Positions 16,714 to 26,807 are shown, counted from the stretch's first letter. The stretch: 64,000 nt of DNA from Natranaeroarchaeum sulfidigenes (GCF_017094485.1 NZ_CP064786.1:868001-932000), one strand, 5' to 3'. Program-made: numbers and translations. Notes: generated from the letters alone by a model not told the origin.

Positions 16714-16860
16714 ATGGGGTCGAAGAGTGATGCCATCGAACGATGTGCGTACTGTCGAAACTACGTGCCCGTAACGCCTGTCAAGATCGGGTCGTCCGAC
16801 GAATCGGTAATACGCGCCAGAGTAGCGGTCTGTGAACAGTGTCAAACCAGCGGGCTGTAG
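16714..16860 (+). CDS. 48-residue protein with two CxxC pairs (zinc-finger-like)
   Basis: Complete small frame beginning MGSKSDAIERCAYCRNY and ending CEQCQTSGL. The pairs CAYC (residues 11-14) and CEQC (40-43) are 25 residues apart, the arrangement of a small treble-clef or ribbon zinc finger. Haloarchaeal genomes encode many such microproteins; several act in regulation or biofilm traits, but this one is not recognised. It lies 67 bp before the Lrp gene in the same direction. An AT-rich stretch (TTTTAACTAAC, about 16677-16687) is a possible promoter. Confidence 0.6.
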   Translation: MGSKSDAIERCAYCRNYVPVTPVKIGSSDESVIRARVAVCEQCQTSGL

Positions 16861-16927
16861 CTCTCATCAGGTGACAGCTACGGCTCGCGGAGAAACCCTT
16901 TTGTGCCAGCCACGGCGTCGTTACGGT

Positions 16928-17413
16928 ATGAGTAAGCGCGAACTGCTGGAGCTCCTTCTGGAGAATGCACGGTACTCCACCGAGGACCTGGCGAGGATGA
17001 CCGGCCTCGACGAGGATACGGTCGTCACGACGATCGAATCGCTCGAAGCCGAAGGCATCATCAAAGGCTATCAGGCAGTAGTCGACTGGAACGAAGTCGA
17101 CGAGGAGCGAGTTCGCGCGTCCGTGGAGCTGAACGTCAAACTCGACAGAGAGACCAGCTACAGTGACATTTCCGAGCGACTGGCGCGCTTTCCCGAAGTG
17201 AAGACGCTGCGGCTGGTCAGCGGCGACTACGATTTCGAGATGGTCGTCGAGGGCGAGTCGATGCAGCAGGTCTCGAAGTTCATCAGCGACAAAGTCGCCC
17301 CGGTTCCGGAGATCACCCAGACTGTAACCCACTACGTGATGGATACCTACAAGGACCGCGGGATCCGTATGAGCGAAGACGACGACGACGATCGACTGTC
17401 GATCTCTCCATGA
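16928..17413 (+). CDS. Lrp/AsnC-family transcriptional regulator
   Basis: 161 residues. N-terminal winged helix-turn-helix (residues about 5-50: ENARYSTEDLARMTGLDEDTV...IESLEAEGIIKGY), linker, then the RAM ligand-binding domain (YSDISERLARFPEVKTLRLVSGDYDF). ATG at 16928 is the first start that fits the family. Its stop overlaps the aminotransferase start by 4 bp, so the regulator probably senses the amino acid made or used by that enzyme. Acidic tail (SEDDDDDRLSISP). Confidence 0.9.
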   Translation: MSKRELLELLLENARYSTEDLARMTGLDEDTVVTTIESLEAEGIIKGYQAVVDWNEVDEERVRASVELNVKLDRETSYSDISERLARFPEVKTLRLVSGDYDFEMVVEGESMQQVSKFISDKVAPVPEITQTVTHYVMDTYKDRGIRMSEDDDDDRLSISP

Positions 17414-18546
17414 AGATCAGCGAACGCGTCCAACAGGTCTCACCGTCGGGCATTCGGCGATTCTTCGAACTCGCCGAGGAGATGGACGATGTCATCTCGC
17501 TGGGCGTCGGGGAGCCGGATTTCTCTGCACCGTGGGCAGCCCGCGAGGCTGCCATCGCATCGCTCGAACGTGGGAAGACATCCTACACGGCGAATCGAGG
17601 AAAACGAGAGCTCCGCGAGGCGATTAGCGAGCACGTCGACGACCGCTACGATCTGTCGTACGATCCCGACGAGGAGATCATCGTCACTACGGGCGTCAGC
17701 GAGGGCGTCGACGTTGCACTCCGCGCGCTCGTCGATCCGGGCGATACCGTGGCCGTCCCCGATCCGTCCTACGTCTCCTATGCGCCGGGGATCACATTCG
17801 CTGGTGGCGAAGCGCTTCCCATCAAGACCAGCACCCACGAGTTCAAACTCACTGTTGAGGAGCTTCAGCGGGCCGGTGCACAGCACGCCGACGCGATCCT
17901 CTTCTGTTACCCCAACAACCCGACCGGGGCGATCATGACCAAGTCTGATCTGGAGCCGATCGCCGAGTTTGCCCGGGAGCACGATCTGACCGTACTGAGC
18001 GACGAGATCTACGCGGAGCTCACCTACGGCCGTGAACACACCTCGATCGCGACACTCCCGGGAATGCGCGAGCGTACCGTCGTGTTCAACGGCTTCTCGA
18101 AGGCCTACGCAATGACTGGCCTTCGACTTGGCTACGCGATGGGGCCGCCGGAAGCGATCGGTGGCATGAACCGTATTCACCAGTACGGAATGTTGTCCGC
18201 CCCGACAACCGCCCAGCACGCCGCGCTGGAAGCACTGGAGAGCTGTGACGACGAGGTCGAAGAGATGGTCGCACAGTACAATCGACGCCGGAACTTCGTC
18301 CTCTCCCGATTCGAGGAGATGGGGATCGACTGCTTCGAGGCCGAAGGTGCCTTTTATGTATTTCCAGAAGTCCCCGGCGGCGATGCGGAGGCGTTTGCCG
18401 AGGGACTTCTCGAAGAACAGCAGGTCGCCGCAGTTCCGGGGAACGTCTTCGGTGAGGACGGCAAGGGACACCTCCGCGTCTCCTATGCAACGGGTCTCGA
18501 CGACCTCAAAGAGGCAATGGAGCGGATCGAATCGTATATCGACTGA
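17410..18546 (+). CDS. PLP-dependent class I/II aminotransferase (AspC-like)
   Basis: 378 residues. Fold-type I aminotransferase: YPNNPTG at about residue 170 and SDEIYAELTYG at about 200 (Asp and Tyr contacting PLP), FNGFSKAYAMTGLRLGY at about 228-244 (Schiff-base Lys in SKAYAMTG), and a C-terminal LRVSYA with the carboxylate-binding Arg. This matches the Iγ aspartate/aromatic aminotransferases. Substrate is not certain; the translational coupling to an Lrp regulator supports an amino-acid biosynthetic or catabolic role. Confidence 0.9.
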   Translation: MKISERVQQVSPSGIRRFFELAEEMDDVISLGVGEPDFSAPWAAREAAIASLERGKTSYTANRGKRELREAISEHVDDRYDLSYDPDEEIIVTTGVSEGVDVALRALVDPGDTVAVPDPSYVSYAPGITFAGGEALPIKTSTHEFKLTVEELQRAGAQHADAILFCYPNNPTGAIMTKSDLEPIAEFAREHDLTVLSDEIYAELTYGREHTSIATLPGMRERTVVFNGFSKAYAMTGLRLGYAMGPPEAIGGMNRIHQYGMLSAPTTAQHAALEALESCDDEVEEMVAQYNRRRNFVLSRFEEMGIDCFEAEGAFYVFPEVPGGDAEAFAEGLLEEQQVAAVPGNVFGEDGKGHLRVSYATGLDDLKEAMERIESYID

Positions 18547-18605
18547 GATCGAGACGACGATATCGACGCGAAGCTTTTAACGCTCCGCTCGTGCCCAGTC
18601 CCAGT

Positions 18606-19394
18606 ATGGACCTTGAGATCGACGGTAACGCCGCACTGGTAACGGCATCGAGCAGCGGCCTCGGAAAGGCGTCGGCAGCGGCGCTGGCCGAGAATGGTGC
18701 GAACGTCGTCGTCAACGGACGCGACGAGGACCGACTCGAAGCGGCGGCCGACGAGATCCGCGACACAGCGACGGGGGACGTGGTCGCCGTGCAGGCCGAT
18801 CTCACCGAGAAAGACGATATCAAGCGACTGGTCGAGCGAACCGTCGAGGAGTTCGGCGGTCTCGACCACCTCGTGACCAGTGCCGGTGGACCGCCGAGCG
18901 GTCCGTTCCTTGAGACGACCGACGAAGACTGGTACGAGGCCTTCGACCTGCTGGTGATGGGCGTCGTTCGACTCGTCCGCGAGAGCGAGCCGTACCTCCG
19001 TGAGGGCGAGGGGACAATTGTGAACATCACCTCCCGGAGCGTCAAGGAGGCCATCGACCAGCTCGTGCTCTCGAACTCCGTTCGGATGAGCGTCATCGGG
19101 CTGGAGAAGACGCTCTCCAAGGAGCTTGCACCGGACGTGCGTGCCAACGCTGTCCTTCCCGGTGCACACGAAACCGCCCGCGTCGAGGAGCTGATCGAGC
19201 AGTCCATGGACCGAGGCGAGTACGATAGCTACGAGGAGGGGCTGGCCGACTGGAGCGACGGCAACCCGATGGAGCGTATCGGCGATCCGCAGGAGCTCGG
19301 TGATACAGTCGCGTTTCTCAGCTCTCCTCGATCGAGTTATATCAACGGCGTCGCAGTACCGGTCGATGGCGGCTCCGGTGCGTCGAACCTCTAG
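18606..19394 (+). CDS. Atypical short-chain dehydrogenase (SDR) lacking the Tyr-x3-Lys motif
   Basis: 262 residues. Rossmann start (ALVTASSSGLGKASA, matching TGxxxGxG with Ala/Ser replacing part of it), NVVVNGRDEDRL, and a C-terminal PVDGGSGAS typical of FabG-like SDRs. At the active site, the usual Y-S-A-S-K is replaced by VLSNSVRMSVIGLEKTLSKEL: Leu stands where Tyr is expected and Val where Lys is expected, while NITSRS keeps the Ser. A known divergent SDR branch shares this LSN-R pattern. It may use other residues or have lost reductase activity. Possible leaderless promoter CTTTTAAC about 32 bp before the ATG. Confidence 0.85.
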   Translation: MDLEIDGNAALVTASSSGLGKASAAALAENGANVVVNGRDEDRLEAAADEIRDTATGDVVAVQADLTEKDDIKRLVERTVEEFGGLDHLVTSAGGPPSGPFLETTDEDWYEAFDLLVMGVVRLVRESEPYLREGEGTIVNITSRSVKEAIDQLVLSNSVRMSVIGLEKTLSKELAPDVRANAVLPGAHETARVEELIEQSMDRGEYDSYEEGLADWSDGNPMERIGDPQELGDTVAFLSSPRSSYINGVAVPVDGGSGASNL

Positions 19395-19419
19395 GCGAGC
19401 AGGCGACGTGCTGGCCAGC

Positions 19420-19458
19420 CCGTGTGGCGACACGTCACACAACCCCTGCGCCACACGG
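19420..19458. repeat. 10-bp perfect inverted repeat between the SDR and thiR
   Basis: Arms CCGTGTGGCG (19420-19429) and CGCCACACGG (19449-19458) separated by 19 bases. A direct repeat GTGCTGGCC at 19408-19416 and 19478-19486 brackets it. It could be a stem-loop at the end of the SDR transcript or an operator for ThiR. No T-run follows, so a terminator is not clear. Confidence 0.4.
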
Positions 19459-19496
19459 CAAACGTCAGTGCATGGCGGTGCTGGCCTCCCGATCAG

Positions 19497-19503
19497 ATAT
19501 AAA
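19497..19503 (+). promoter_or_regulatory. TATA-like box for thiR
   Basis: ATATAAA, placing transcription start near 19527 and leaving a leader of about 30 bases before the ATG at 19558. Confidence 0.5.
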
Positions 19504-19557
19504 CCGCTGGGTCCAACTGTCGGGGGACTTATGTAGACTCCACCGGTATCCGCCGGT

Positions 19558-20487
19558 ATGTCGCTGGTCCTCCCAAGCGAGATCGTCATCGAGCGGTTCA
19601 TGCCGACGGCCCGCGTCATGCTCGCGGGCGAACTCGACGAGCGGGGATTCACACAGCAGGAGATCGCCGACCGGCTCGGGGTTACGCAGGCGGCGATCAG
19701 CAACCTGATCAACGATAACGTCGACGTCGAACCGCGATTCAGCGAGGACGAGCGGATGCAGGCCACAACCGAACGGATCGCCGATGGCTTCGAGTCCGGT
19801 GAGATGGACGAAGTCGACGCACTTGCGGAACTGCTGGCGCTGATCAGAGAGTTCGAGGATCGGGGGCCGATCTGTGCCGTCCACGAGGAGTTGATGCCTG
19901 AGTTAGAAGGGCTGGGCTGTGATCTCTGCGTCCGCGGACCGGAGTCACAGATGCTCGCCGAACGGGACGTGCTGCAGTCGGTCCGTCGGGCCGCCCGGCT
20001 GCTGACTGGTACCGATGCGGCCGTCGAGCACATCCCGAACGTCGGCACGAACATCGGGATGGCACTCCCCGACGCCGATGGACCAACCGACGTGGCAGCG
20101 ATTCCGGGTCGGATATATCGTATCCGCGGGACGGCCGAGCGCGCGGCAAATCCCGAGTTTGGTGCGTCCGAGCATGTCGCCCGGACGATTCTCCTCGTGA
20201 ACTCGGAAGACGACGATATCGGGGCGGCGCTCAACCTCGCAACCAGCGACGCGTTACTGGACGCCGCTCGCGATCGGGGGATCGATCCGCTGGCGTTCGA
20301 TGCGGGGTACGAGGGGCGGGACGATCGCCTTCGAGAGCGTCTTGCAGACAGGGAAACAGTCCCAGAAGTGATCTATCACCGTGGCGAGTTCGGCATCGAA
20401 CCAGTAACGTATGTTTTCGGCGAGACGGCGGTCGATGCCGCTGAGCTCGCGGTCGACCTCGTCGAAGACGTGGCCGGTGGGAAGTAG
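19558..20487 (+). CDS. thiR: ThiR-like regulator: HTH domain plus ThiN (thiamine-phosphate synthase-like) domain
   Basis: 309 residues. Residues about 30-55 form a Xre-type helix-turn-helix (FTQQEIADRLGVTQAAISNLIN). From about 150 to the end is a ThiN-like domain (NVGTNIGMALP, DVAAIPGRI, GEFGIEPVTYVFG), the fold that makes or binds thiamine phosphate. A published archaeal regulator, ThiR, has exactly this architecture and controls thiamine genes in response to thiamine phosphates. No thiamine biosynthesis gene is adjacent, so its targets must be elsewhere. The middle part (residues 80-140) carries Cys pairs (CAVHEE, CDLC) of unknown meaning. It converges on the response regulator, 17 bp apart. 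Confidence 0.8.
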   Translation: MSLVLPSEIVIERFMPTARVMLAGELDERGFTQQEIADRLGVTQAAISNLINDNVDVEPRFSEDERMQATTERIADGFESGEMDEVDALAELLALIREFEDRGPICAVHEELMPELEGLGCDLCVRGPESQMLAERDVLQSVRRAARLLTGTDAAVEHIPNVGTNIGMALPDADGPTDVAAIPGRIYRIRGTAERAANPEFGASEHVARTILLVNSEDDDIGAALNLATSDALLDAARDRGIDPLAFDAGYEGRDDRLRERLADRETVPEVIYHRGEFGIEPVTYVFGETAVDAAELAVDLVEDVAGGK

Positions 20488-20504
20488 TCGGTCAGTTGTC
20501 CAAC

Positions 20505-21077
20505 TCACCGGGCGATATCCTGAGACGCCTGGGTGTAGGCGTCGCGGTCGGACAGTTCCGCCATCGTGTCGTCGATATCGGCCCGGAGTACGGCAAGCCG
20601 ATCCTTTAGCCGACGGTACTCCTCGCTGGCCCGGAGTTCGTACTCGGGCTTTTGTTTGTCGAGGATCGCCTTCTTCGAGGCGAGTGCGTAGAACTCCTGT
20701 AACATCCCGTCGTACTCGCTGCGTAACAGCAGTTGATCGACCAGTGACCGAAGTTTCTCCCTCGATACGGGTTTGACGAGATAATCATCAAACCCCATCT
20801 CGATAATATCGAAGTCAGGCTCGACTGCAGTCACCATTGCCACACGACAGCCCAACTTCCGGTCCCGAATCGTATTCAGCACTTTGTCTCCGGACAGTCC
20901 GGGCATTCGCCGATCCAGCAGGACGACGTCGACGCTCTCGTCGATGGCGTCGAGCGCCTGACTACCGTTGTAGGCGGTCCGTACGCGACAATCCTCTTCG
21001 AGCCACGCCGTATACAGATCCGCGAGGTCAGGCTCGTCTTCCGCGATGAGAACCGTTGGATCATCCCCGTGATCCAT
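20505..21077 (-). CDS. Response regulator with HalX output domain
   Basis: 190 residues. N-terminal receiver: acidic pocket EDEPD at about residues 12-16, phosphoacceptor Asp in VVLLDRRMPG near residue 56, Thr in MVTAVEP, and Lys in YLVKPVSREKL near residue 101. C-terminal HalX domain (about residues 125-185: ALASKKAILDKQKPEYELRAS), a helical haloarchaeal output domain with no DNA-binding motif. No partner histidine kinase is adjacent. Likely promoter AT-rich at 21083-21110. Confidence 0.9.
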   Translation of the reverse strand: MDHGDDPTVLIAEDEPDLADLYTAWLEEDCRVRTAYNGSQALDAIDESVDVVLLDRRMPGLSGDKVLNTIRDRKLGCRVAMVTAVEPDFDIIEMGFDDYLVKPVSREKLRSLVDQLLLRSEYDGMLQEFYALASKKAILDKQKPEYELRASEEYRRLKDRLAVLRADIDDTMAELSDRDAYTQASQDIAR

Positions 21078-21185
21078 TATTTACAACCCCCGTATAGATC
21101 ATTGATTTAACTATCTCCGGGGAGAGACTTGAATATAACGGTGGAGACGATACACATACTCAGCAAATCGAAAGAGATGACCTCC

Positions 21186-23360
21186 TCAATCGAGCTCGCG
21201 CTCGATCACGTCACGGCGTTCGGCAACGGTCATGGCATCTACACGAATCGTTTCCTCGCCGGTGTCGATCCGCAGCGTTCCGTCATCAGTTCCGGTTCCG
21301 ACGCGTTCGACCGGAGCAACCCCATTGAAGACAGCCTCGACGGCGTCCAGATCGGTCGTCGCAACGAGCGCACGCCCCGGCTGTTCGTGGAACAGTTCGG
21401 CCGCGGGTGCGTCGCCGGGCAGGGAGACGTCGAGCCCGACATCCTCGTCGATCATTTCGGCGAGCGAGACGGCGAGGCCGCCGTGGCTCACGTCGTGGAC
21501 CGCAACAGTCGAGTCGAACTGGGCGATCTGCGAGAGGGCTTCGACGACGTCAGCAGGGTTCTCGGGAAGCTCGGGGAACGAATCGGTCCCGCCGAAGCGA
21601 GCGAGATACTCCGAGCCACCAAGTCGGGGCGTCCCTTCGTCGAGTCCGCGATCCCCGACGAGCACGAGATCAGTGTCGGCAGTAGCCGCGAGTCCCGGTG
21701 CATCGTAGCCTGCCTTCGTTCCAGCCATCGCGAGCGTCGGTGTCGGCGGAATCGGTCCGGTGGGTGAATCGTTGTACAGCGAGACGTTCCCGCCGACCAC
21801 GGGCACCGACAGTTCGGCGCACATGTCCGCGAGTCCGTCGACGATTCCCTTGAACCCGCCGTAGACGTCGGGCTTCTCGGGATTCCCACCGTTCAGACAG
21901 TCGACAGCGGCGAGCGGCGTCGCCCCTTTCGCAGCGATATTGGTTGCGTTCTCCAGTGCAACGGCGCGTGCCCCATCGTACGGCGCGGTCTCGGTCCAGT
22001 TCGGCGCGGCACCCGACGAGAGGGCCAGTCCGGTCCCAGCACCGTCCTCTCCCTCGGTCTCACGAATCGCCAGCACCGCCGCGTCATCGCCCGGCGGGAC
22101 GCTCGTGCGGACGCCGACCTCGTGGTCGTACTGCCGGTAGACCCAGCGCTTGCTGGCGGTCGATGGGGCACCGATAATGGTCTCGAACGCTTCGTCGAGT
22201 GGGACATCGGGCAGGTCGGTCTCTGGCTGCTCGGGCTCGACGTGATCGAGATCGTTCATCGGCGCACCCTCACCGAGGAACTCCGCGGGTGCATCGACCG
22301 CGACCTCGCCGTCGAATCGGCAGACGTACCAACCCGTATCCGTCACCTCGCCGATGACCGAACACCCCAGATCGAATCTGTCGGCAATCTCGGCGACGCG
22401 GTCGACGTTTCCGGGCGTGACCTCGTAGCACATCCGTTCCTGTGATTCGGCGAGCAGGATCTCCAGGGCGTTCATGTTTGGCTCGCGCTGGTGGACTGCT
22501 TCGAGGTCGATATCCGCGCCAAGCCCGCCCTTGGCGACGAGTTCGCTCGACGCTCCGCCGAGGCCCGCCGCGCCGAGGTCCCGTGCGGACTCGATCAGCT
22601 CCTCCTCGATCAATTGTTCGTTGGCCTCGATCAACAGCTTCTCGCTGTAGGGGTCGCCGACCTGCACTGCCGGCCGGTCCTCGGTTTCTGCATCCTCGCT
22701 CAGGTCCTCGCTGGCGAAGGAGGCTCCGCCGAGTCCATCCCGGCCCGTCGCATTCCCCACGAGCACGAGTTTGTTACCCGGCTTCTGGGCGATCGCTGTG
22801 ATCATTCGGTCCTCGTTCGTCAGGCCGACACAGGCCACGTTGACGAGGGGATTGCCCTCGTAGCGCTCGTGGAAGTCGACGCTCCCACCGACCGTCGGGA
22901 CGCCGATACAGTTACCGTAGTGGCTGATCCCCTCGACGACGCCCTCCAACAGGTACCTGGAGTGCTCGCGCTCGAAGTCGCCGAAGTACAGCGAGTCCAG
23001 CAGTGCGATCGGGTATGCACCCATCGAGAGTGTATCACGAACGATCCCGCCGACGCCGGTCGCCGCGCCGTCGAACGGATCGACGTAGGAGGGATGGTTG
23101 TGGCTCTCGATTCCCATCGTGATGTAGGTCTCGCTGTTTCCCTCGCCCGACGGCTCGGGGAGTGCAATGACGGCAGCGTCGTCCCCGGGACCGATGATGA
23201 CTTGCTCACCTTCACTTTCGAACGCACCCAGTAGCGGTCGTGACGAACGATACGCGCAGTGTTCGCTCCAGAGGTTCTCGAACAGCGCCGCCTCGGCCGG
23301 GGTCGGCTCCCGTCCCAGCTCGTCGACGACGACCTCCCTGTCCGAATCGGAGAGACTCAT
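21186..23360 (-). CDS. purL: Phosphoribosylformylglycinamidine synthase subunit PurL
   Basis: 724 residues, the small PurL type that works with separate PurQ and PurS. It converts FGAR to FGAM with ATP and glutamine-derived ammonia in purine synthesis. Seen: two halves with AIRS-like ATP-binding folds, [13 protein letters not shown] near the N-terminus (catalytic His in EHC), [14 protein letters not shown] at about 85, [16 protein letters not shown] at about 225, [10 protein letters not shown] at about 500. Neither purQ nor purS is adjacent. ATAAATGG (about 23384) forms a TATA-like CATTTATCC on the minus strand, upstream of the ATG. Confidence 0.95.
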   Translation of the reverse strand: MSLSDSDREVVVDELGREPTPAEAALFENLWSEHCAYRSSRPLLGAFESEGEQVIIGPGDDAAVIALPEPSGEGNSETYITMGIESHNHPSYVDPFDGAATGVGGIVRDTLSMGAYPIALLDSLYFGDFEREHSRYLLEGVVEGISHYGNCIGVPTVGGSVDFHERYEGNPLVNVACVGLTNEDRMITAIAQKPGNKLVLVGNATGRDGLGGASFASEDLSEDAETEDRPAVQVGDPYSEKLLIEANEQLIEEELIESARDLGAAGLGGASSELVAKGGLGADIDLEAVHQREPNMNALEILLAESQERMCYEVTPGNVDRVAEIADRFDLGCSVIGEVTDTGWYVCRFDGEVAVDAPAEFLGEGAPMNDLDHVEPEQPETDLPDVPLDEAFETIIGAPSTASKRWVYRQYDHEVGVRTSVPPGDDAAVLAIRETEGEDGAGTGLALSSGAAPNWTETAPYDGARAVALENATNIAAKGATPLAAVDCLNGGNPEKPDVYGGFKGIVDGLADMCAELSVPVVGGNVSLYNDSPTGPIPPTPTLAMAGTKAGYDAPGLAATADTDLVLVGDRGLDEGTPRLGGSEYLARFGGTDSFPELPENPADVVEALSQIAQFDSTVAVHDVSHGGLAVSLAEMIDEDVGLDVSLPGDAPAAELFHEQPGRALVATTDLDAVEAVFNGVAPVERVGTGTDDGTLRIDTGEETIRVDAMTVAERRDVIERELD

Positions 23361-23531
23361 TCATCCCCGTGTTGACTCAGAGCGGATAAATGGCTTTCCA
23401 TGTACACGAACGTGAAGGGTCTGTGGTAACCGATCAGGATGGATGGACGCCGGTGAAGCGTCACGCACGCAGTCCACGCATCGGCTCGAATCAAAGTTGG
23501 TAAATCCACCAGGACGATACGGGGAGGTAGC

Positions 23532-24311
23532 ATGACTGACGTGAGTATTATCGGCTGTGGAAACATGGGGAGCGCCCTCATTGAGGGGCTCGCCGACTCC
23601 GACGCCCACCGCGTGACGGCCATCGACGTCGACCCCGACGCGCTGGCGGCGGTCGAGGCGTACAGTGACTGGACGACCGACGATATCGACGTGGCGGCCG
23701 AGTCGGACGTCGTAATCATCGCGGTCAAGCCAGACGTCGTGGGAGCGATTCTCGACGAACTCGAACTCTCTCCGGATCACACGCTCGTCACCTTCGCCGC
23801 GGGCGTCTCGACGGATTTCGTCGCGGGACGAACCCCCGCGACCGTCGTTCGTGTGATGCCTAACCTCGCCGCGGCGACCCGGAATATGGCTGCCGCGGTC
23901 ACCGGGGATACCGTCACCGACGAGGTCCGCGAGATACTCGGAACGGTCGGCGAGTTCGCCGAAATCGACGAGGCACAGATGGACATCGCCACTGCGGTCA
24001 ACGGCAGCGGCCCCGCCTTCGTCTACTATCTCATTCAGGGGATGAAACAGGCCGGTATCGAGGGCGGACTCGACCCGGAACAGGCCGAGACGCTCGCGGC
24101 ACAGACGTTCAAAGGTGCGGCCGAAACCGCACTCCGGTCCGAGGACTCGCTCGACGAGATGATCGACGCCGTCTGCTCACCGAACGGAACGACCATCGAG
24201 GGAATGGAGGTGCTCTGGGACAGCGACGTTCACAGAGAACTCGGCGGGGCCGTCGCCGCGGCAGAAGAACGGTCCGCCGAACTCTCCGAGGAGGCGACCG
24301 AGAATGCATAA
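23532..24311 (+). CDS. proC: Pyrroline-5-carboxylate reductase
   Basis: 259 residues. Last step of proline synthesis, reducing pyrroline-5-carboxylate with NAD(P)H. Rossmann motif [11 protein letters not shown] at residues 5-15 and the C-terminal P5CR dimerisation signature ([15 protein letters not shown], ...GAAETAL, with [11 protein letters not shown]) are present. First gene of the proC-proB-proA operon; it overlaps proB by 8 bp. GGGGAGG just before the ATG could act as a ribosome-binding site. Confidence 0.96.
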   Translation: MTDVSIIGCGNMGSALIEGLADSDAHRVTAIDVDPDALAAVEAYSDWTTDDIDVAAESDVVIIAVKPDVVGAILDELELSPDHTLVTFAAGVSTDFVAGRTPATVVRVMPNLAAATRNMAAAVTGDTVTDEVREILGTVGEFAEIDEAQMDIATAVNGSGPAFVYYLIQGMKQAGIEGGLDPEQAETLAAQTFKGAAETALRSEDSLDEMIDAVCSPNGTTIEGMEVLWDSDVHRELGGAVAAAEERSAELSEEATENA

Positions 24312-25152
24312 CAGCGTCGACGGCGACTCGGTCGATAGCGAGGCGATCGAACGGACGAGAGAACTCGCAGCCGAGGCTGGTCGGGTCGTCGTCAAGGCGG
24401 GGACGAACTCGCTGACCGACGAGGAGTCGAACCTCGACGATGCGAAACTGGATAAGCTCGTCGACGACATCGCGGGGCTTCGCGAGCGGGGCAAGGACGT
24501 CTTGCTGGTCTCCTCGGGCGCGGTCGGGGCCGGGATCGGCAGGATCGACTACACCGGTGACACCGTCGAGGAGTCACAGGCACTGTCGACGATCGGCCAG
24601 AGCCACCTGATGCGTCGCTATACGGAGAGCTTCGAGCGGTACGGGCTGAAGACCGCCCAGCTGCTCCTGACACAGAAAGATCTTGACAACCCCGAGCGGT
24701 ACACCAACTTCCGGAACACTGTCGAGACGCTGCTGGAGTGGGGCGTCGTCCCCATCGTCAACGAGAACGATGCGGTCGCCACCGAAGAGATCCGGATCGG
24801 CGACAACGACATGCTCTCTGCGTCGATCGCCATTGCGGTCGATGCCGAGTTGCTGGTCACGCTCACGGACGTTCCCGGCGTCTACACCGGCAACCCCAAG
24901 CACGACGACGACGCCGAGCGCATCGAGGCGGTCGGCGAGAACTACGACTACGTCCATCAGCTCGTCGAGGAGAGCTCGACCGACGGCTTCGGCGGGATCA
25001 TGACGAAAGTCGAGGGTGCACGGCGGGTCAGCGAGCACGGCATCCCCGCCGTGATCGCCGAATCAACCGAGCCGGACGTGCTCGAAGGGATCGCTGCAAC
25101 CAAGAGCGTTGGCACGATATTTACGCCCATCAACGGTGTCGACGATGAGTAA
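24304..25152 (+). CDS. proB: Glutamate 5-kinase
   Basis: 282 residues. Amino-acid-kinase fold: [12 protein letters not shown] at about residue 28, [10 protein letters not shown] at about residue 64, NENDAV near 155, and [11 protein letters not shown] at about 198. It phosphorylates glutamate to gamma-glutamyl phosphate. Bacterial enzymes carry a C-terminal PUA domain (about 367 residues in E. coli); this one lacks it, as in other haloarchaeal ProB proteins. Overlaps both proC and proA by 8 bp, so production is coupled. Confidence 0.95.
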   Translation: MHNSVDGDSVDSEAIERTRELAAEAGRVVVKAGTNSLTDEESNLDDAKLDKLVDDIAGLRERGKDVLLVSSGAVGAGIGRIDYTGDTVEESQALSTIGQSHLMRRYTESFERYGLKTAQLLLTQKDLDNPERYTNFRNTVETLLEWGVVPIVNENDAVATEEIRIGDNDMLSASIAIAVDAELLVTLTDVPGVYTGNPKHDDDAERIEAVGENYDYVHQLVEESSTDGFGGIMTKVEGARRVSEHGIPAVIAESTEPDVLEGIAATKSVGTIFTPINGVDDE

Positions 25153-26473
25153 CACGGAAGCCACGGAAAAAGTACACGAGGCACAGTCCGCCGCGCTCGA
25201 ACTGGCGAACGTCTCCGAGGAGCAGCGAAACGACGCGCTGCGCTCGATCGCGGACGCTATCGAGGCAAATAGCGAGGCGATCCTCGAAGCGAACGAGAAC
25301 GACGTCCGAGCGGGCGAGGAGATGCTCGAAGCGGGCGAGTACACGCAGGCACTGGTCGATCGACTGAAACTCTCCGAGTCGAAACTCGAAAGTATCGCCG
25401 AGATGGTCCGCAGCGTTGCAGAGCAGGAAGATCCCCTCGGAAAGACGCTCTCGGCGCGCGAGCTCGATGAAGATCTCGAACTCTACCGGGTCGCAGTGCC
25501 GATCGGCGTCATCGGAACGGTCTTTGAGTCCCGCCCCGACGCGCTGGTTCAGATCGCCGCACTGAGCCTCAAATCCGGCAACGCCGTCATCCTGAAAGGC
25601 GGGAGCGAGGCGAGTCATTCGAACCGCATCCTCTACGAGACGATCGTCGAGGCAACTGAGGAGATCCCTACCGGATGGGCCCAGCAGATCGAGGCCCACG
25701 AGGAGGTCGACACAATGCTGGCGATGGACGACGAGATCGACCTGCTGATGCCACGCGGGAGCTCGGAGTTCGTGAGCTACATTCAGGACAACACACAGAT
25801 CCCTGTTCTGGGTCACACCGAGGGGATCTGCCACGTCTTCGTCGATTCCGAGGCCGATCTGGAGATGGCGGAGGAGATCGCCTTCGACGCCAAGGTGCAG
25901 TACCCCGCGGTCTGTAACGCCGTCGAGACGCTGCTGGTCCACGAAGCAGTCGCCGCAGAGTTCCTGCCGGGAATGGTCGCCAAGTACGAGAACGCCGACG
26001 TCGAACTCCGCGGCGACGAGCGCGTCCGCGAGGTCGTCGACGTCGACGCCACGACAGCCGAGGACTGGGACACGGAGTACGGTGACCTCGAACTCTCGAT
26101 CAAGGTCGTCGACTCCCTTGCCGACGCCATCGAGCACATCACGGCCCACGGCTCGAAACACACCGAGTCGATCGTCACCGAGGACGCCGACCGCGCGGGC
26201 CGGTTCATGCGGAGCCTCGACGCGGCGAGCGTCTTCCACAACGCCTCGACGCGCTTTGCCGATGGCTTCCGGTACGGCCTCGGCGCGGAGGTCGGAATCA
26301 GCACTGGCAAGATCCACGCGCGCGGTCCCGTCGGTCTGGAGGGGCTGACGACCTACAAGTACCATCTCGAAGGTGACGGCCACCTCGTCGCGACGTACGC
26401 CGGGGAGGACGCCGTTCCGTTCACCCACGAGGAGTTCGACGGCGAGTGGTCACCTGGCCGGCGCTCGCGGTAG
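25145..26473 (+). CDS. proA: Gamma-glutamyl phosphate reductase
   Basis: 442 residues from the ATG opening MSNTEATEK. Aldehyde-dehydrogenase-fold enzyme making glutamate semialdehyde with NADPH. Seen: [14 protein letters not shown] at about 130, [11 protein letters not shown] at about 160, and [16 protein letters not shown] with the catalytic Cys at about residue 256. The in-frame upstream start at 25109 would overlap proB far more. Closing gene of the proline operon. In a salt-in halophile, proline synthesis is for protein rather than bulk osmolyte, an inference. Confidence 0.95.
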   Translation: MSNTEATEKVHEAQSAALELANVSEEQRNDALRSIADAIEANSEAILEANENDVRAGEEMLEAGEYTQALVDRLKLSESKLESIAEMVRSVAEQEDPLGKTLSARELDEDLELYRVAVPIGVIGTVFESRPDALVQIAALSLKSGNAVILKGGSEASHSNRILYETIVEATEEIPTGWAQQIEAHEEVDTMLAMDDEIDLLMPRGSSEFVSYIQDNTQIPVLGHTEGICHVFVDSEADLEMAEEIAFDAKVQYPAVCNAVETLLVHEAVAAEFLPGMVAKYENADVELRGDERVREVVDVDATTAEDWDTEYGDLELSIKVVDSLADAIEHITAHGSKHTESIVTEDADRAGRFMRSLDAASVFHNASTRFADGFRYGLGAEVGISTGKIHARGPVGLEGLTTYKYHLEGDGHLVATYAGEDAVPFTHEEFDGEWSPGRRSR

Positions 26474-26499
26474 GTCACAGACGCCAGAAACAGGGCCTC

Positions 26500-26757
26500 T
26501 CAGGCGTACCGTTTCAGCTCCATTCGAGCCTTTGCAGGATCGACGCGATACTTGAATTTCGGCGTCCCGTCGACGAGCACGTACGGGACGCGGTCGCTAT
26601 ACTCCTCGTGAAGTTCCGGATCGTCGTCGACGTCGACGAGGTCGATCTCGATCTCGACGCCTTCCGAGTCGGCGATCCGTTCGAGCGTATCGAGGGCCTC
26701 GTCACAGAGATGACAGTCCTCGCGGGTGTAGACGGTGATCGGGACGGGATTAGCCAT
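26500..26757 (-). CDS. Glutaredoxin-like thiol protein
   Basis: 85 residues from ATG MANPVPITVYTRED. Thioredoxin-fold mini protein with active-site CHLC at about residues 16-19 and the cis-proline element VPYVLVDG at about 58. It belongs to the glutaredoxin-like DUF836/NrdH group of small dithiol oxidoreductases. Haloarchaea use gamma-glutamylcysteine rather than glutathione, so the reductant is uncertain. It converges on proA, 26 bp apart. Confidence 0.85.
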   Translation of the reverse strand: MANPVPITVYTREDCHLCDEALDTLERIADSEGVEIEIDLVDVDDDPELHEEYSDRVPYVLVDGTPKFKYRVDPAKARMELKRYA

Positions 26758-26807
26758 ACCTGGCGTACTCACTGCGTGAAACAATAGGTTGTGGTTCGTG
26801 TGCCTTC

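Noticed and set aside
18483-20234. 583-codon minus-strand frame across the SDR and thiR
   Set aside because: Opposite to two recognisable genes; Ser/Arg-rich low-complexity peptide without any domain.
25130-26428. 432-codon minus-strand frame opposite proA
   Set aside because: Antisense shadow of proA; no start context or family.
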